Assembly (NCBI RefSeq): GCF_002205845.1
Contig: NZ_NISI01000002.1
Span: forward strand, 434,001-498,000
Reading direction: 5' to 3'
Length of the DNA stretch: 64,000 nucleotides
DNA from: Roseateles puraquae
GTDB taxonomy: Bacteria; Pseudomonadota; Gammaproteobacteria; Burkholderiales; Burkholderiaceae_C
Positions 49,303 through 57,667 of this stretch are shown here, piece by piece. Positions within the stretch are counted from its first letter, which is position 1, and each line of letters begins with the position of its first letter. Made by a program: the position numbers and the translations under genes. The notes under the pieces are model-generated. The model was given only the letters and a program-made list of their open reading frames with translations. It was not told where the DNA came from and searched no databases.

Positions 49303-49785
49303 ATGAAGTCTTTCTCCGTCGCCTTCGCCTTGTTCGCGCTGGCCTCCACCGCCTTGGCCAGCGAGCAGAGCCTGTGCAGCGCTGCCAAGGGCAGCTTCCT
49401 GACCGGCACGGTCACGGCCGCGCCCAAGTTCGCTGCCGCCACGCAGACCTTGCAGGGCATCAAGCTCTCGCACACCAAGCTCAGCCTGCGTGCCGACCAG
49501 GACGGCAAGGTGTACGACGTGGCCATCGACAACGTCTTCGCGGTCGACTACGTGAAGAACGCCAGCAGCGTGCCCGCGTCGCTCGCGGCGATCAAGGTCA
49601 ACGACCGGCTGGAGCTGTGCGGCGCCAAGTACACCAGCGGCGTGGGCATCCACTGGGTGCACACCAACTGCGGCGACGTGCCGACCACCAGTGCGCCCAA
49701 TGGCTGGGTCAAGCGCTTCTCGGCCAGTGGCAGCGTGGGCAGCAACCTGGAGCGCAGCCAGACCTACTGCTATCTCTGGAACTGA
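49303..49785 (+). CDS. hypothetical secreted protein
   Basis: 160 aa with a signal peptide (MKSFSVAFALFALASTALAS) and an exported beta-rich domain with four Cys (SLCSAAK, LELCGAK, HTNCGDV, TYCYLWN), probably two disulfides. The segment KYTSGVGIHWVHTNCGD is striking and is reminiscent of DUF3465-type small secreted domains; the match is not firm. A good ribosome-binding site (agaggaacgcc) precedes the ATG. Its stop is followed directly by the GTG start of the next gene. Confidence 0.72.
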   Translation: MKSFSVAFALFALASTALASEQSLCSAAKGSFLTGTVTAAPKFAAATQTLQGIKLSHTKLSLRADQDGKVYDVAIDNVFAVDYVKNASSVPASLAAIKVNDRLELCGAKYTSGVGIHWVHTNCGDVPTTSAPNGWVKRFSASGSVGSNLERSQTYCYLWN

Positions 49786-49786
49786 C

Positions 49787-50551
49787 GTGACGCCACACCG
49801 CGCGCCTCGCACCCGGACGGCCTGGCTGGCCGCCCTGGCGACGCTCGGTCTGCTGCTGGCGTGGCTGGCCATCCGGCCTGCCGCCGACTTGCCGGTCGAG
49901 CAGCACGACCGCCAGGCCGCCGCGGTGCCCGCCTTGCTGCTGCGGACGACCCCGACCGTCCCGACCGTTGTGGCGAGCCCGGTGCCATCGAGCCGCCGGG
50001 CGCCCGCGAGCTCCGGCGTGGCGCCGTCCGCCGTCATGCGGGCGGTCGCTGCGGCGCGCCTGGGTGACGCGCAGGCAGCGCATGACGCCTACCGACGGCT
50101 CACCGACTGCAGTCGCGGCGAGGGCACGAGCGAGTGCGCCGGCCTGCCGCGGTCGCTCATCGAGGAGCGGCTTCGCTTTCTCGCGCAGGCCGCACGCGCC
50201 GGCATTCCGGCGGCGCAGGTGGATGTGTACATGGAAGGGCCCGACCCGCTGGTGGCCCTGGACGAGCAGCAGCTGCAGGCCTGGCGGGCCGAGACGCTGT
50301 CGGGCCTGCAACAGGCTGCCGGGCGTTGCGATGCTTTTGCCAGTGGGCTGTTGGCGACCCTGTCCGACAGTGGTGAGCTGGCGCCGCGCGACGCGGCACG
50401 TGCGGTGGCCTATGCGGTGGCCGAGGCCAGCTTGCGGCACCGGCCGCTGACCGATGAAGCCCTGCAGGACCGTCTCGCGCAGCCGCTGGACGCCGCCGGC
50501 CTGGCCGCGGCGCGCGAGCAAGGCCTGCGCCTGGCGGCGAGCTGCCGCTGA
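49787..50551 (+). CDS. hypothetical single-pass membrane/exported protein
   Basis: 254 aa from GTG 49787, one base after the stop of the preceding gene. An N-terminal hydrophobic segment (about 13-30, AWLAALATLGLLLAWLAI), a Pro/Thr/Ser/Val-rich linker (about 35-80) and a helical domain (about 85-254) with three Cys (DCSRGEGTSEC, GRCDAFASGLL). No family was recognised, although the helical segment resembles SEL1-like or tetratricopeptide-type repeats in composition. It probably works with the secreted protein upstream in the envelope. Ends 12 bp before the convergent ParA gene. Confidence 0.65.
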   Translation: MTPHRAPRTRTAWLAALATLGLLLAWLAIRPAADLPVEQHDRQAAAVPALLLRTTPTVPTVVASPVPSSRRAPASSGVAPSAVMRAVAAARLGDAQAAHDAYRRLTDCSRGEGTSECAGLPRSLIEERLRFLAQAARAGIPAAQVDVYMEGPDPLVALDEQQLQAWRAETLSGLQQAAGRCDAFASGLLATLSDSGELAPRDAARAVAYAVAEASLRHRPLTDEALQDRLAQPLDAAGLAAAREQGLRLAASCR

Positions 50552-50563
50552 CGCGGCCGGCGC

Positions 50564-51328
50564 TCAGCCCAGCGACTCGTACAGCGCCACCAGCTCCTGC
50601 GTGAGCTTGTGGCGGGGCTCCAGGTGGATCATGGGCCGGGCCAGTTCGTGCGACTCCTTCACCTTCACGCTGCTGGAGAGGTAGGGCTCCAGCACCGGCA
50701 GCCCTTCGTCCAGCAGCTCCTGCACCACGCGCTGCGGCAGTGAGGCGCGGGCCTGGAACTGGTTCACCACGATGCCCTCGACCGACAGCTCCGGCGCATG
50801 GTCGGCGCGGATCTCCTCCACCGTCTCCAGCAGCCCATAGAGCGCCCGGCGCGAGAAGTCGTCGCAGTCGAACGGGATGAGGCAGCCCTGGGCCGCGATC
50901 AGCGCGGAGCGGGTGTAGAAGTTCAGCGCCGGCGGGGTGTCGATCCAGATCTCGTCGTAGTCGTCGGCCAGCGGCAGCAGCGCATCGCGCAGCTTGTAGA
51001 TCTTGTAGCGGCTCTCCAGCTTGCCGTGCAGTTCATCCAGCTCGGGGCCCGCGGGCATCAGGTGCAGGTGCTCCCAGGGCGTTTCGGTGACGAACTCGGT
51101 CAGCGCCGGCGCGCGCACGCTGAACTTCAGCGTCGACTCGAAGAACGCCGCCGAGCCGGGGGTGGCCTCGTCCAGCGCTTCGCCCATCAGGTAGCGGCTG
51201 GTGTTGCCCTGGCAGTCCAGGTCAATCACCAGCACCCGCCGGCCGCTGGCTGCCGCAATCGCTGCCAGGTTGCTCGTGATCGTGGACTTGCCCACGCCGC
51301 CCTTCTGGTTGAACACGACTCGCCGCAT
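50564..51328 (-). CDS. ParA/MinD-family ATPase without adjacent ParB
   Basis: 254-aa P-loop ATPase. Deviant Walker A KGGVGKSTITSNLAA, the switch I region DLDCQGN, and the Walker B IWIDTPPALNFYT are intact. Chromosomal ParA proteins are usually next to parB; here there is none, and neither noc, mipZ nor min partners are seen. It may position a cell-pole, chemotaxis or other cargo. Start ATG 51328 was chosen (MRRVVFNQKGG), since the upstream in-frame ATGs have no ribosome-binding site. Confidence 0.87.
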   Translation of the reverse strand: MRRVVFNQKGGVGKSTITSNLAAIAAASGRRVLVIDLDCQGNTSRYLMGEALDEATPGSAAFFESTLKFSVRAPALTEFVTETPWEHLHLMPAGPELDELHGKLESRYKIYKLRDALLPLADDYDEIWIDTPPALNFYTRSALIAAQGCLIPFDCDDFSRRALYGLLETVEEIRADHAPELSVEGIVVNQFQARASLPQRVVQELLDEGLPVLEPYLSSSVKVKESHELARPMIHLEPRHKLTQELVALYESLG

Positions 51329-51377
51329 CGCCGCACCTCCGGTTGAGGCGGCCATTGTGCACTGCAGCAATGGCGAA

Positions 51378-51617
51378 TCAAGCAGGACGGGCGGCGCGAC
51401 CGGGCTTCGGCATGTGGGTGCTGAGTGCGGGTCGAGGAGGGGGCGCAGGGACCGGTGGTATCAGCCTGCAGGGCATTGGCAGCAGCTGGGCAAGCGCCGG
51501 CGTGGCGCTGGCCACCAGATAGGCTGTGGACACCAGGGCCATCCCGGCGGTGCAGATGACGAGCAGCAGGCCGCGCTCCACGGCGCGCGCCGATCCTGTG
51601 CTCGTCATGCGCGACAT
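51378..51617 (-). CDS. small hypothetical membrane or exported protein
   Basis: 79 aa with one hydrophobic segment (about 15-36, GLLLVICTAGMALVSTAYLV) and a Pro-rich C-terminal tail. No family recognised. It starts 18 bp after the DUF3313-like lipoprotein gene on the same strand and may be co-transcribed with it. Coding support is modest, given only its length and position. Confidence 0.45.
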   Translation of the reverse strand: MSRMTSTGSARAVERGLLLVICTAGMALVSTAYLVASATPALAQLLPMPCRLIPPVPAPPPRPALSTHMPKPGRAARPA

Positions 51618-51635
51618 GAGCGTCCTCGCAGCGGG

Positions 51636-52295
51636 CTACTTCAGCATCGTGAGCAGTTCCTCGGCGCCCTTGTCGATGCCGACGCGGGCGGCCTTGAGTC
51701 GTCCGAAGGTGGCCGCCACGTTCATGGCGTTGGGAAACTGCTTGGCGACGAACGCCTTCAGCAGTTCGCCCGAGCTGGCGTCGTAGATCTCGACCGAGTA
51801 CATGACAGAGCCGATGAAGGCGCCCTCCTTGCCGCGAATGCCCTGCACAGCGTTGTACGGCGCGCCCACCAGATCGAAGCGGGTCACGGTGCTGACGACC
51901 GCCGTGTTGGGCTTCGCTCCGGTCAGCGACAGCCGGATGCGCAAGGTGCCCGGTTGGACCCTGCCGACCCGTCCGAATCGTTGATCCAGCTGCTGCGAGA
52001 AGCGCTGGAACATGTACTCGGCCAGTTCCTGTCGTTCTTCCTGAGAGACGTCCTCGAACTGTGAGTCGCGACCGCCGTAGACGATCACGGGGTCCAGGAT
52101 CAGGTTGGCGTAGGAGGCCCACGAAACCGCGCGATCCACGCTGTAGGGAATGCGGTCCCGTCGTTCATCGTTGTTCTGGCGCAGTTGACTCGACGATGCG
52201 ATCTCCTCGTATCGATGGGGTTGGGGCGTCGAACAGGCAGCGAGGCCGGTCAGGGCGAGGGCCAGGCAGGCCTGGAGGAGGCGTGTGGATTTCAT
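51636..52295 (-). CDS. DUF3313-like lipoprotein
   Basis: 219 aa. Signal peptide with lipobox LAAC (Cys21). The mature part is a compact mixed domain (SVDRAVSWASYANLILDPVI, LRIRLSLTGAKPNTAVVST, GSVMYSVEIYDASSGELL, KAFVAKQFPNAMN) matching the DUF3313 lipoprotein family, likely attached to the outer membrane on the periplasmic side. Function unknown. It is divergent from a TetR regulator whose operator-like dyad lies between them, so repression by that TetR is plausible. Start ATG 52295 directly precedes the signal peptide. Confidence 0.8.
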   Translation of the reverse strand: MKSTRLLQACLALALTGLAACSTPQPHRYEEIASSSQLRQNNDERRDRIPYSVDRAVSWASYANLILDPVIVYGGRDSQFEDVSQEERQELAEYMFQRFSQQLDQRFGRVGRVQPGTLRIRLSLTGAKPNTAVVSTVTRFDLVGAPYNAVQGIRGKEGAFIGSVMYSVEIYDASSGELLKAFVAKQFPNAMNVAATFGRLKAARVGIDKGAEELLTMLK

Positions 52296-52405
52296 GGCGT
52301 GCTTTCGGTCGTTCGGGTTGGCGCAGCGTCGGTGGCTGCGGATTTCGGTACTGATCAGGACGCATAAATTCTTTTTCCGAAGCCCGCGCGGGGTCAAAGA
52401 AAAAC

Positions 52406-52419
52406 GTACGATGCCGTAC
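52406..52419. promoter_or_regulatory. candidate TetR operator
   Basis: GTACGatgcCGTAC, a perfect 5-4-5 dyad with partial outer symmetry (AA/TT), lies 16 bp upstream of the TetR start at 52435 and in the promoter region shared with the divergent lipoprotein gene. GTAC-centred dyads are common for TetR regulators of efflux or envelope genes. Confidence 0.55.
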
Positions 52420-52434
52420 TGTTATGGGGGTTCC

Positions 52435-53100
52435 ATGCGGGTGATGACCGATGAACGCCGTGCCGACATCATTCGGCTGACGGCGCTGCTTTTCGAGCAG
52501 CTGGGCTACGAGGCGACGTCCATGAGCGAGATCTCGCGACGCCTGGGAGGGTCGAAGTCGACGCTCTACCGCTACTTCCCCACCAAGGACGACCTCGTCG
52601 TGGCCGTGGTCAAGACCTTCGTCACCGCGCACATGGCAGATGCGATCGCGGAGCTGGAGAAGGGCATCGAAAGAGGGCTCAGCCTGCAGCAGGTTCTCTT
52701 GCGTTTCGGAGAGCAGGCCTTGAAGGTGGTCGCCAACGATTCACGTGCGCGCTCGCTGCATCGGGTGATCGTGGCCTCAGCCGGGCAATCCAATGTGGGA
52801 GAGCTGTTCTTCGAGGCGGGCCCGGCGCAGATGCAGGCGCGCCTTACCGAGCTGATCGAGCACGCCGTGCGGCGAGGCGAGATCCAGCCGGTGGACCCGC
52901 CCATAGCCGCCCAGCAGTTCACAGCGCTTCTCAACGCCCAGGTGAGCGGCCGCATCTATCAACAGAACCCCAGGGACCTGAAGCCGGCGCAGCTGCGGCC
53001 CATGGCCATGCTGGCGGTGGACTTCTTCTTGTCGGCCTTGATGCCGAATCCGCCCTCCGCAGCGGCGGGCAGCAAGGGCCCCCGACAGGCTGCCGGCTAG
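52435..53100 (+). CDS. TetR/AcrR family transcriptional regulator
   Basis: 221 aa. N-terminal HTH at about 8-55 (ADIIRLTALLFEQLGYEATS, MSEISRRLGGSKSTLYRYF) and a C-terminal ligand domain resembling AefR-like/TetR_C families (ARSLHRVIVASAGQSNVGEL). The start ATG 52435 follows a GGGGG Shine-Dalgarno 4 bp away; an earlier ATG at 52411 lies inside the operator-like dyad and is less likely, ATG 52444 is also possible. Divergent from the lipoprotein gene it probably controls. Ligand unknown. Confidence 0.88.
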   Translation: MRVMTDERRADIIRLTALLFEQLGYEATSMSEISRRLGGSKSTLYRYFPTKDDLVVAVVKTFVTAHMADAIAELEKGIERGLSLQQVLLRFGEQALKVVANDSRARSLHRVIVASAGQSNVGELFFEAGPAQMQARLTELIEHAVRRGEIQPVDPPIAAQQFTALLNAQVSGRIYQQNPRDLKPAQLRPMAMLAVDFFLSALMPNPPSAAAGSKGPRQAAG

Positions 53101-53132
53101 GAGTCAAGCCATCGCCTGCCAGCTTGCCGAGG

Positions 53133-53714
53133 TCAGACGCGCCGCACCGGCCCGATCGCGATCGGGGCTGCGAGCCATTGCTCGGGGCCGGCCCGGCGGT
53201 GCAGGGCACGAACCACGTCCATGCCGCTGACCACCTGGCCGAAGGCCGCGAAGCCCAGGCCGTCAGGGTTGCGGCGGCCGCCGAAGTCCAGCTCGGGCTG
53301 GTCGCCGACGCAGATGAAGAACTCCGCCGTGGCCGTACCGGGCGCGCCGCGCGCCATCGAGATCGTGCCATCGCGGTGGCGCAGGCCGGTGTCGCGTGTG
53401 GTTTCGTGCGGGACGGCCGGGCGCAGCGGCGGCGCGTCGTCCTTCAGGTTCAGGCCCCACTGCACCACTTCGATCTTGTGCGCGCTCTTCGGTTGGTTGG
53501 CCAGGTTGACGAGGCGGTAGACCCAGGCGCGATCCAGCTGGTGCGCGTCGACATAGGCCAGGTAGTTGGCCACCGTGAGCGGCGCCACCGCCGGGTTCAC
53601 CTCGATGACGAAGGCGCCCAGCGGGGTGTCGACCCGGGTGCGCACCGTCTTGCCTGGTGCGGCAGGGGCGAGCCAGGGCAGGGCGGTCAAGGTCAGCAAG
53701 GCGCGGCGTTGCAT
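53133..53714 (-). CDS. periplasmic cyclophilin-type peptidyl-prolyl isomerase
   Basis: 193 aa: signal peptide (about 1-18) and a cyclophilin fold (about 25-190) containing TRVDTPLGAFVIEVNPAVAP, ISMARGAPGTATAEFFICV and FAAFGQVVSGMDVVRAL. The catalytic region differs from classical PpiA (the RIIPGFMIQGG motif is shifted to RLVNLANQPKSAHKIEVVQ), so it belongs to the divergent bacterial cyclophilins. Likely periplasmic folding catalyst. Its neighbours are unrelated in function. Confidence 0.85.
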   Translation of the reverse strand: MQRRALLTLTALPWLAPAAPGKTVRTRVDTPLGAFVIEVNPAVAPLTVANYLAYVDAHQLDRAWVYRLVNLANQPKSAHKIEVVQWGLNLKDDAPPLRPAVPHETTRDTGLRHRDGTISMARGAPGTATAEFFICVGDQPELDFGGRRNPDGLGFAAFGQVVSGMDVVRALHRRAGPEQWLAAPIAIGPVRRV

Positions 53715-53726
53715 GCGGGGCTCTCC

Positions 53727-54062
53727 TCAGGCGGCAGCGGGCTCTCGCGGGGCGAGGGGGTGATCCATGCCGCCGTCGCCATAGCTGCGCAGCACCTGGG
53801 CGATGACGACCTGGTAGCCCTTCAGCCAGCGGGCCTGCGCCTGCTTGGCCTCGCGGTGATCCGGGTGGCTGATCAGCTGCTGCAGGGCTTCCAGCGAGTC
53901 CCAGTAGTAGACGTTGGAGATCTGGCCTGTGGCCGGGTTCTCCCAGGTCTCTTCGCCCCGGTAGCCGGGGATGGCGCGGGCCATGGCGGCGATGCGGGCG
54001 TCCAGCGCGTGGAAGTCGGCGTCGTACTCGCCCTTGGCAAAGGTGAAGGTGGCAGTGAACAT
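53727..54062 (-). CDS. antibiotic biosynthesis monooxygenase (ABM)-like protein
   Basis: 111-aa alpha/beta-barrel (dimeric ferredoxin-like) protein: FTFAKGEYDADFHALD, YRGEETWENPATGQISNVYY, WDSLEALQQLISHPDHREAK. The C-terminal tail is Pro/Ala-rich. Its ATG shares its first base with the TGA of the radical SAM gene (TGATG), so translation is coupled and the two are likely functionally linked, although what the pair does is unknown. ABM proteins act as small cofactor-free oxygenases or as binding proteins. Confidence 0.78.
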   Translation of the reverse strand: MFTATFTFAKGEYDADFHALDARIAAMARAIPGYRGEETWENPATGQISNVYYWDSLEALQQLISHPDHREAKQAQARWLKGYQVVIAQVLRSYGDGGMDHPLAPREPAAA

Positions 54063-55972
54063 CAGCGCGGGGCGGTGAGCGCGCGCTCGATGAAGCGGCG
54101 CGGGACGGTGGTCTTGGGCACGCGCACCGGGAACCAGCTGCGGATGTCGTGGTCCAGACCGATGCCGTGCATGAAGTTGTACAGGCCCTTTTTCAGGCCC
54201 TGGCCCAGGCCGTCGTGGTCGGTGGGGGTGGGGTCGATGAAGGCGATGTCGTTCTTGGCGAAGCGCGCGTCGGCCGGCAAGGGCTGCAGCGTGACGCCGT
54301 ACGCTGCCGGGTTCATGCCCACGGGTGAATGCACCGTGCAGGCAAAGCGGTGGAAGAAGCCGCTGTGGATGCAGCCGTGCTCGAACAGCTGGCGCACGTA
54401 CTCCAGCGCGTCGACCGTGTCCTGCGTGGTCTGGGTGGGGAAGCCGTACATCAGGTAGGCATGCACCAGCACGCCGGCATCCGCGAACGCCTTGGTCACG
54501 CGCGCCACCTGCTCGACGCTCACGCCCTTTTTCATCAGCTGCAGCAGCCGGTCCGACGCCACCTCCAGCCCGCCCGAGATGGCGATGCAGCCGCTGTCGG
54601 CCAGCAGCTGGCAGAGCTCCGGCGTGAAGGTCTTCTCGAAGCGGATGTTGCCCCACCAGCTGATAGCCACGCCGCGCTTCAGCAGCTCCTCGGCCAGGGC
54701 CTTGAGCGCCTTGGGCGGCGCGGCTTCGTCGACGAAGTGAAAGCCGGTCTGGCCGGTTTCCTTCACGATGGCCTCGATGCGGTCCACGAGCACGGTCGCA
54801 CTCGCCGCCTCGTAGCGTGAGATGTAGTCCAGGCTCACGTCGCAGAAGCTGCACTTCTTCCAGTAGCAGCCGTGGGCCACGGTCAGCTTGTTCCAGCGAC
54901 CGTCGCTCCAGAGCCGGTTCATGGGGTTGAGCATGTCCAGCAGCGACAGATAGCCGTCCAGCGGCAGTCCGTCCCAGGTCGGCGTGCCGACATCGTCGAA
55001 CGGTACGTCGGGCTCGACGAAGTTGGTGTAGCGCACCTGCTCGCCGTCGCGCCAGAAGGTCCGCACCAGCCGTGTCTTGGAACGCTTGCCGGCGAGGTGC
55101 TCCAGCAGCGCCAGCAGCGGCCGTTCGCCCGCGTCCAGCGTCACGTAGTCGACGAAGTCGAACAGCCGCGGCTCGCTCAGTTCGCGCAACTCGGTGTTGA
55201 CGTAGCCGCCGCCCAGCACGCACACCACCCCGGGCCGTTCGGCCTTGATGGCCTGGGCGATGCGCAGCGCGGCATAGACCGAGCCGGGGAAGGGCACTGA
55301 CAGCAGCACGACGTCAGGCCGGTGCGCCGCCAGCGCCTCGCGCGTGAGCCGCTGCAGCGTGCGGTCGATCAGGTGCGGCGGCTCGGCCAGCGCTTCGGCG
55401 AGTGGGTCGAAATAGGCCTGGGCGGCTGCCAGCTTTTCGGCGTAGCGCACGAACTCGAAGCGCGGGTCCACCGCATCGCGCAGCACGTCGGCCAGGTCGT
55501 TCAGGAAGAGGGTGGCGAGGTGGCGGGCGCGATCCTGCAGGCCGAGCGCACCGAAGGCCCAGGCGAGCGGGTCCTCGCCCTCCTCGCCCACGTAGTGGTC
55601 CAGCGACGCGAAGCGCGCGCCCTCCGGCAGGAAGGCGCGGGTGTTGATGCGATGGGCCACCGTTGGGTCGCGCCCTTGCAGGAAGGCGAGCACCCGCGGC
55701 GTGACGGCGGTGATGGTGTCGAACTCGGCATCGAACCAGGCGGTCTGCGGCGTGCGCTGCGCTGCCGGCAGCGCCTGCACCGCGGCGCGTACTTCGCGCA
55801 GGCCGGCGGGCGAGAAGAGTTCCAGCACCAGGGCCAGCGCCAGGTCCACCTGGTGTGCATCGACCGCACGGCTGCGCAGGAAGCCGGTCAGGTAGGCGGT
55901 GGACGGGTAGGGCGTGTTCAGCTGCGTCATCGGCGGGATGACGGCGAGCACGCGGGGAGACGGGGACGACAT
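54062..55972 (-). CDS. B12-binding-domain radical SAM protein with CX4CX2C motif
   Basis: 636 aa. N-terminal cobalamin-binding-type domain (about 5-330; VLAVIPPMTQLNTPYPSTAY, VVLLSVPFPGSVYAALRIA, CVLGGGYVNTELREL) and a radical SAM TIM-barrel (about 360-580). The cluster ligands are C369, C374 and C377 (CYWKKCSFC): CX4CX2C instead of the normal CX3CX2C, read directly from the DNA. Later motifs (FVDEAAPPKALKALAEELL, ISGGLEVASDRLLQLMKKGV, VHAYLMYGFPTQTTQDT) are typical of the B12-radical SAM group. Such enzymes often methylate unactivated carbons. Coupled to the ABM protein downstream; the GMC oxidoreductase lies 33 bp upstream on the same strand. Confidence 0.87.
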   Translation of the reverse strand: MSSPSPRVLAVIPPMTQLNTPYPSTAYLTGFLRSRAVDAHQVDLALALVLELFSPAGLREVRAAVQALPAAQRTPQTAWFDAEFDTITAVTPRVLAFLQGRDPTVAHRINTRAFLPEGARFASLDHYVGEEGEDPLAWAFGALGLQDRARHLATLFLNDLADVLRDAVDPRFEFVRYAEKLAAAQAYFDPLAEALAEPPHLIDRTLQRLTREALAAHRPDVVLLSVPFPGSVYAALRIAQAIKAERPGVVCVLGGGYVNTELRELSEPRLFDFVDYVTLDAGERPLLALLEHLAGKRSKTRLVRTFWRDGEQVRYTNFVEPDVPFDDVGTPTWDGLPLDGYLSLLDMLNPMNRLWSDGRWNKLTVAHGCYWKKCSFCDVSLDYISRYEAASATVLVDRIEAIVKETGQTGFHFVDEAAPPKALKALAEELLKRGVAISWWGNIRFEKTFTPELCQLLADSGCIAISGGLEVASDRLLQLMKKGVSVEQVARVTKAFADAGVLVHAYLMYGFPTQTTQDTVDALEYVRQLFEHGCIHSGFFHRFACTVHSPVGMNPAAYGVTLQPLPADARFAKNDIAFIDPTPTDHDGLGQGLKKGLYNFMHGIGLDHDIRSWFPVRVPKTTVPRRFIERALTAPR

Positions 55973-56005
55973 GGCCGCGATTGTCGCGGTGTCGTCGCAT
56001 GCAGG

Positions 56006-57652
56006 TCAGGCCGTCATCCAGCCCGCCAGCTTCTCCGCAATCATCAGCGTCGGCGAGTTGGTGTTGCCGCTGGTGATGGTGGGCATCACGCTGGCGTCGG
56101 CCACGCGCAGGCCGCTCACGCCACGCACGCGCAGGCGCGAGTCGACGACGGCCATCGGGTCCTCGCGGCGGCCCATCTTGCAGGTTCCGGCGGGGTGGAA
56201 GATGGTGGTGGCGATGTCGCCGGCCAGGCGCGCGAGTTCCTCGTCGGTCTGGTATTGCGGGCCGGGCTTGTATTCCTCGGGCTTGAATCGGGCCAGGGCC
56301 GGCTGGGCGACGATCTGGCGCGTCAGACGCAGGCTCTGCGCCGCCACCTGCCGGTCAGCGTCGGTGGAGAGGTAGTTGGGCTGGATGGCCGGTGCCACGG
56401 TCGCATCTGGCGACGTGATGTGGACGGTGCCCCGGCTCGTGGGGTTCAGGTTGCAGACGCTGGCCGTGAAGGCGTTGAAGGCATGCAGCGGTTCACCGAA
56501 GGCCTCCAGCGACAGCGGCTGCACGTGGTATTCCAGGTCGGGCCAGGCCTTGTCGGGGCTGCTGCGCGTGAAGGCGCCGAGCTGGCTGGGTGCCATGCTC
56601 ATGGGGCCGCTGCGGCGCAGCGCGTATTCCAGCCCGATCATGGCCTTGCCCAGCAGCGAGGACGCGCGCGTATTGAGCGTCGTGGTGCCCTGCACCTTGT
56701 AGACGGCGCGGATCTGCAGGTGGTCCTGCAGGTTGGCGCCGACGCCGGGCAGGTCCCGCTCGACGGTGAGGCCCAGTTGCTGCAGCAGTGCTGCCGGCCC
56801 CAGGCCTGAGAGCTGCAGGATCTGCGGCGAGCCGATGGCACCGGCCGCCAGGATCACCTCGCCGCCCGCATTCAGCCAGGGCTGCTCCACCCCCTTGGGC
56901 GTGAGCACCTCCACGCCGCAGCAGCGCAGGCCGGTGTCGTCATGCAGCAGGCGCAGCTTGCGCACTTGCGCGCCGGTCCACAGCTCGAAGTTGGGGCGTC
57001 CGAAGCAGGTGGGCCGCAGGAAGGCCTTGGCGGTGTTCCAGCGCCAGCCCTTCTTCTGGTTGACCTCGAAATAACCCACGCCCTCGTTGGTGCCGGCGTT
57101 GAAGTCGCTGGTCGGCGGGATGCCGGCCTCGTTGGCGGCCGCCGCGAAGGCGTCGAGGATGGGCCAGCGCAGGCGCTGCTGCTCCACCCGCCATTCGCCC
57201 TTGCTGCCGTGCATCTCGGCAAAGCCTGCGGGCGCCGTCTTGGGGTCGTCCAGCCGCCAGTGGTTCTCATGGCGGCGGAAGGCCTTCAACACCCGCTCCC
57301 AGCGCCAGGTGTCGTCGCCGGTGAGCTCGGCCCAGAGGTCGTAGTCGCGGCTCTGGCCACGCATGTAGATCATGCCGTTGATGCTGGAGCAGCCGCCCAG
57401 CACCTTGCCGCGGGGGTAGCGCAGGCGGCGGCCGTTGAGGCCGGCCTCGGCCTCGGTGTTGAAGCACCAGTCGGTGCGTGGGTTGCCGATGCAGTACAGG
57501 TAGCCGACGGGGATGTGGATCCAGTGGTAGTCGTCCTTGCCCCCCGCCTCCAGCAGCAGCACGCGCTTGCTCGGGTCGGCACTGAGGCGGTTGGCCAGCA
57601 GGCAGCCGGCCGTGCCGGCGCCCACGATGATGTAGTCGAAACCTTGGGACAT
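56006..57652 (-). CDS. GMC-family FAD oxidoreductase (choline dehydrogenase-like)
   Basis: 548 aa, FAD-dependent alcohol dehydrogenase/oxidase. N-terminal dinucleotide-binding motif DYIIVGAGTAGCLLANRLS, GMC signature 1 RGKVLGGCSSINGMIYMRGQ, signature 2 GAIGSPQILQLSGLGP and the C-terminal catalytic region FHPAGTCKMG with the conserved His/Asn pair (TSGNTNSPT). Length is normal. Substrate (alcohol or choline) cannot be read. It is the first gene of a possible operon running into the radical SAM and ABM genes (33 bp gap). Confidence 0.9.
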   Translation of the reverse strand: MSQGFDYIIVGAGTAGCLLANRLSADPSKRVLLLEAGGKDDYHWIHIPVGYLYCIGNPRTDWCFNTEAEAGLNGRRLRYPRGKVLGGCSSINGMIYMRGQSRDYDLWAELTGDDTWRWERVLKAFRRHENHWRLDDPKTAPAGFAEMHGSKGEWRVEQQRLRWPILDAFAAAANEAGIPPTSDFNAGTNEGVGYFEVNQKKGWRWNTAKAFLRPTCFGRPNFELWTGAQVRKLRLLHDDTGLRCCGVEVLTPKGVEQPWLNAGGEVILAAGAIGSPQILQLSGLGPAALLQQLGLTVERDLPGVGANLQDHLQIRAVYKVQGTTTLNTRASSLLGKAMIGLEYALRRSGPMSMAPSQLGAFTRSSPDKAWPDLEYHVQPLSLEAFGEPLHAFNAFTASVCNLNPTSRGTVHITSPDATVAPAIQPNYLSTDADRQVAAQSLRLTRQIVAQPALARFKPEEYKPGPQYQTDEELARLAGDIATTIFHPAGTCKMGRREDPMAVVDSRLRVRGVSGLRVADASVMPTITSGNTNSPTLMIAEKLAGWMTA

Positions 57653-57667
57653 GGCCCCAAGCGTAAT

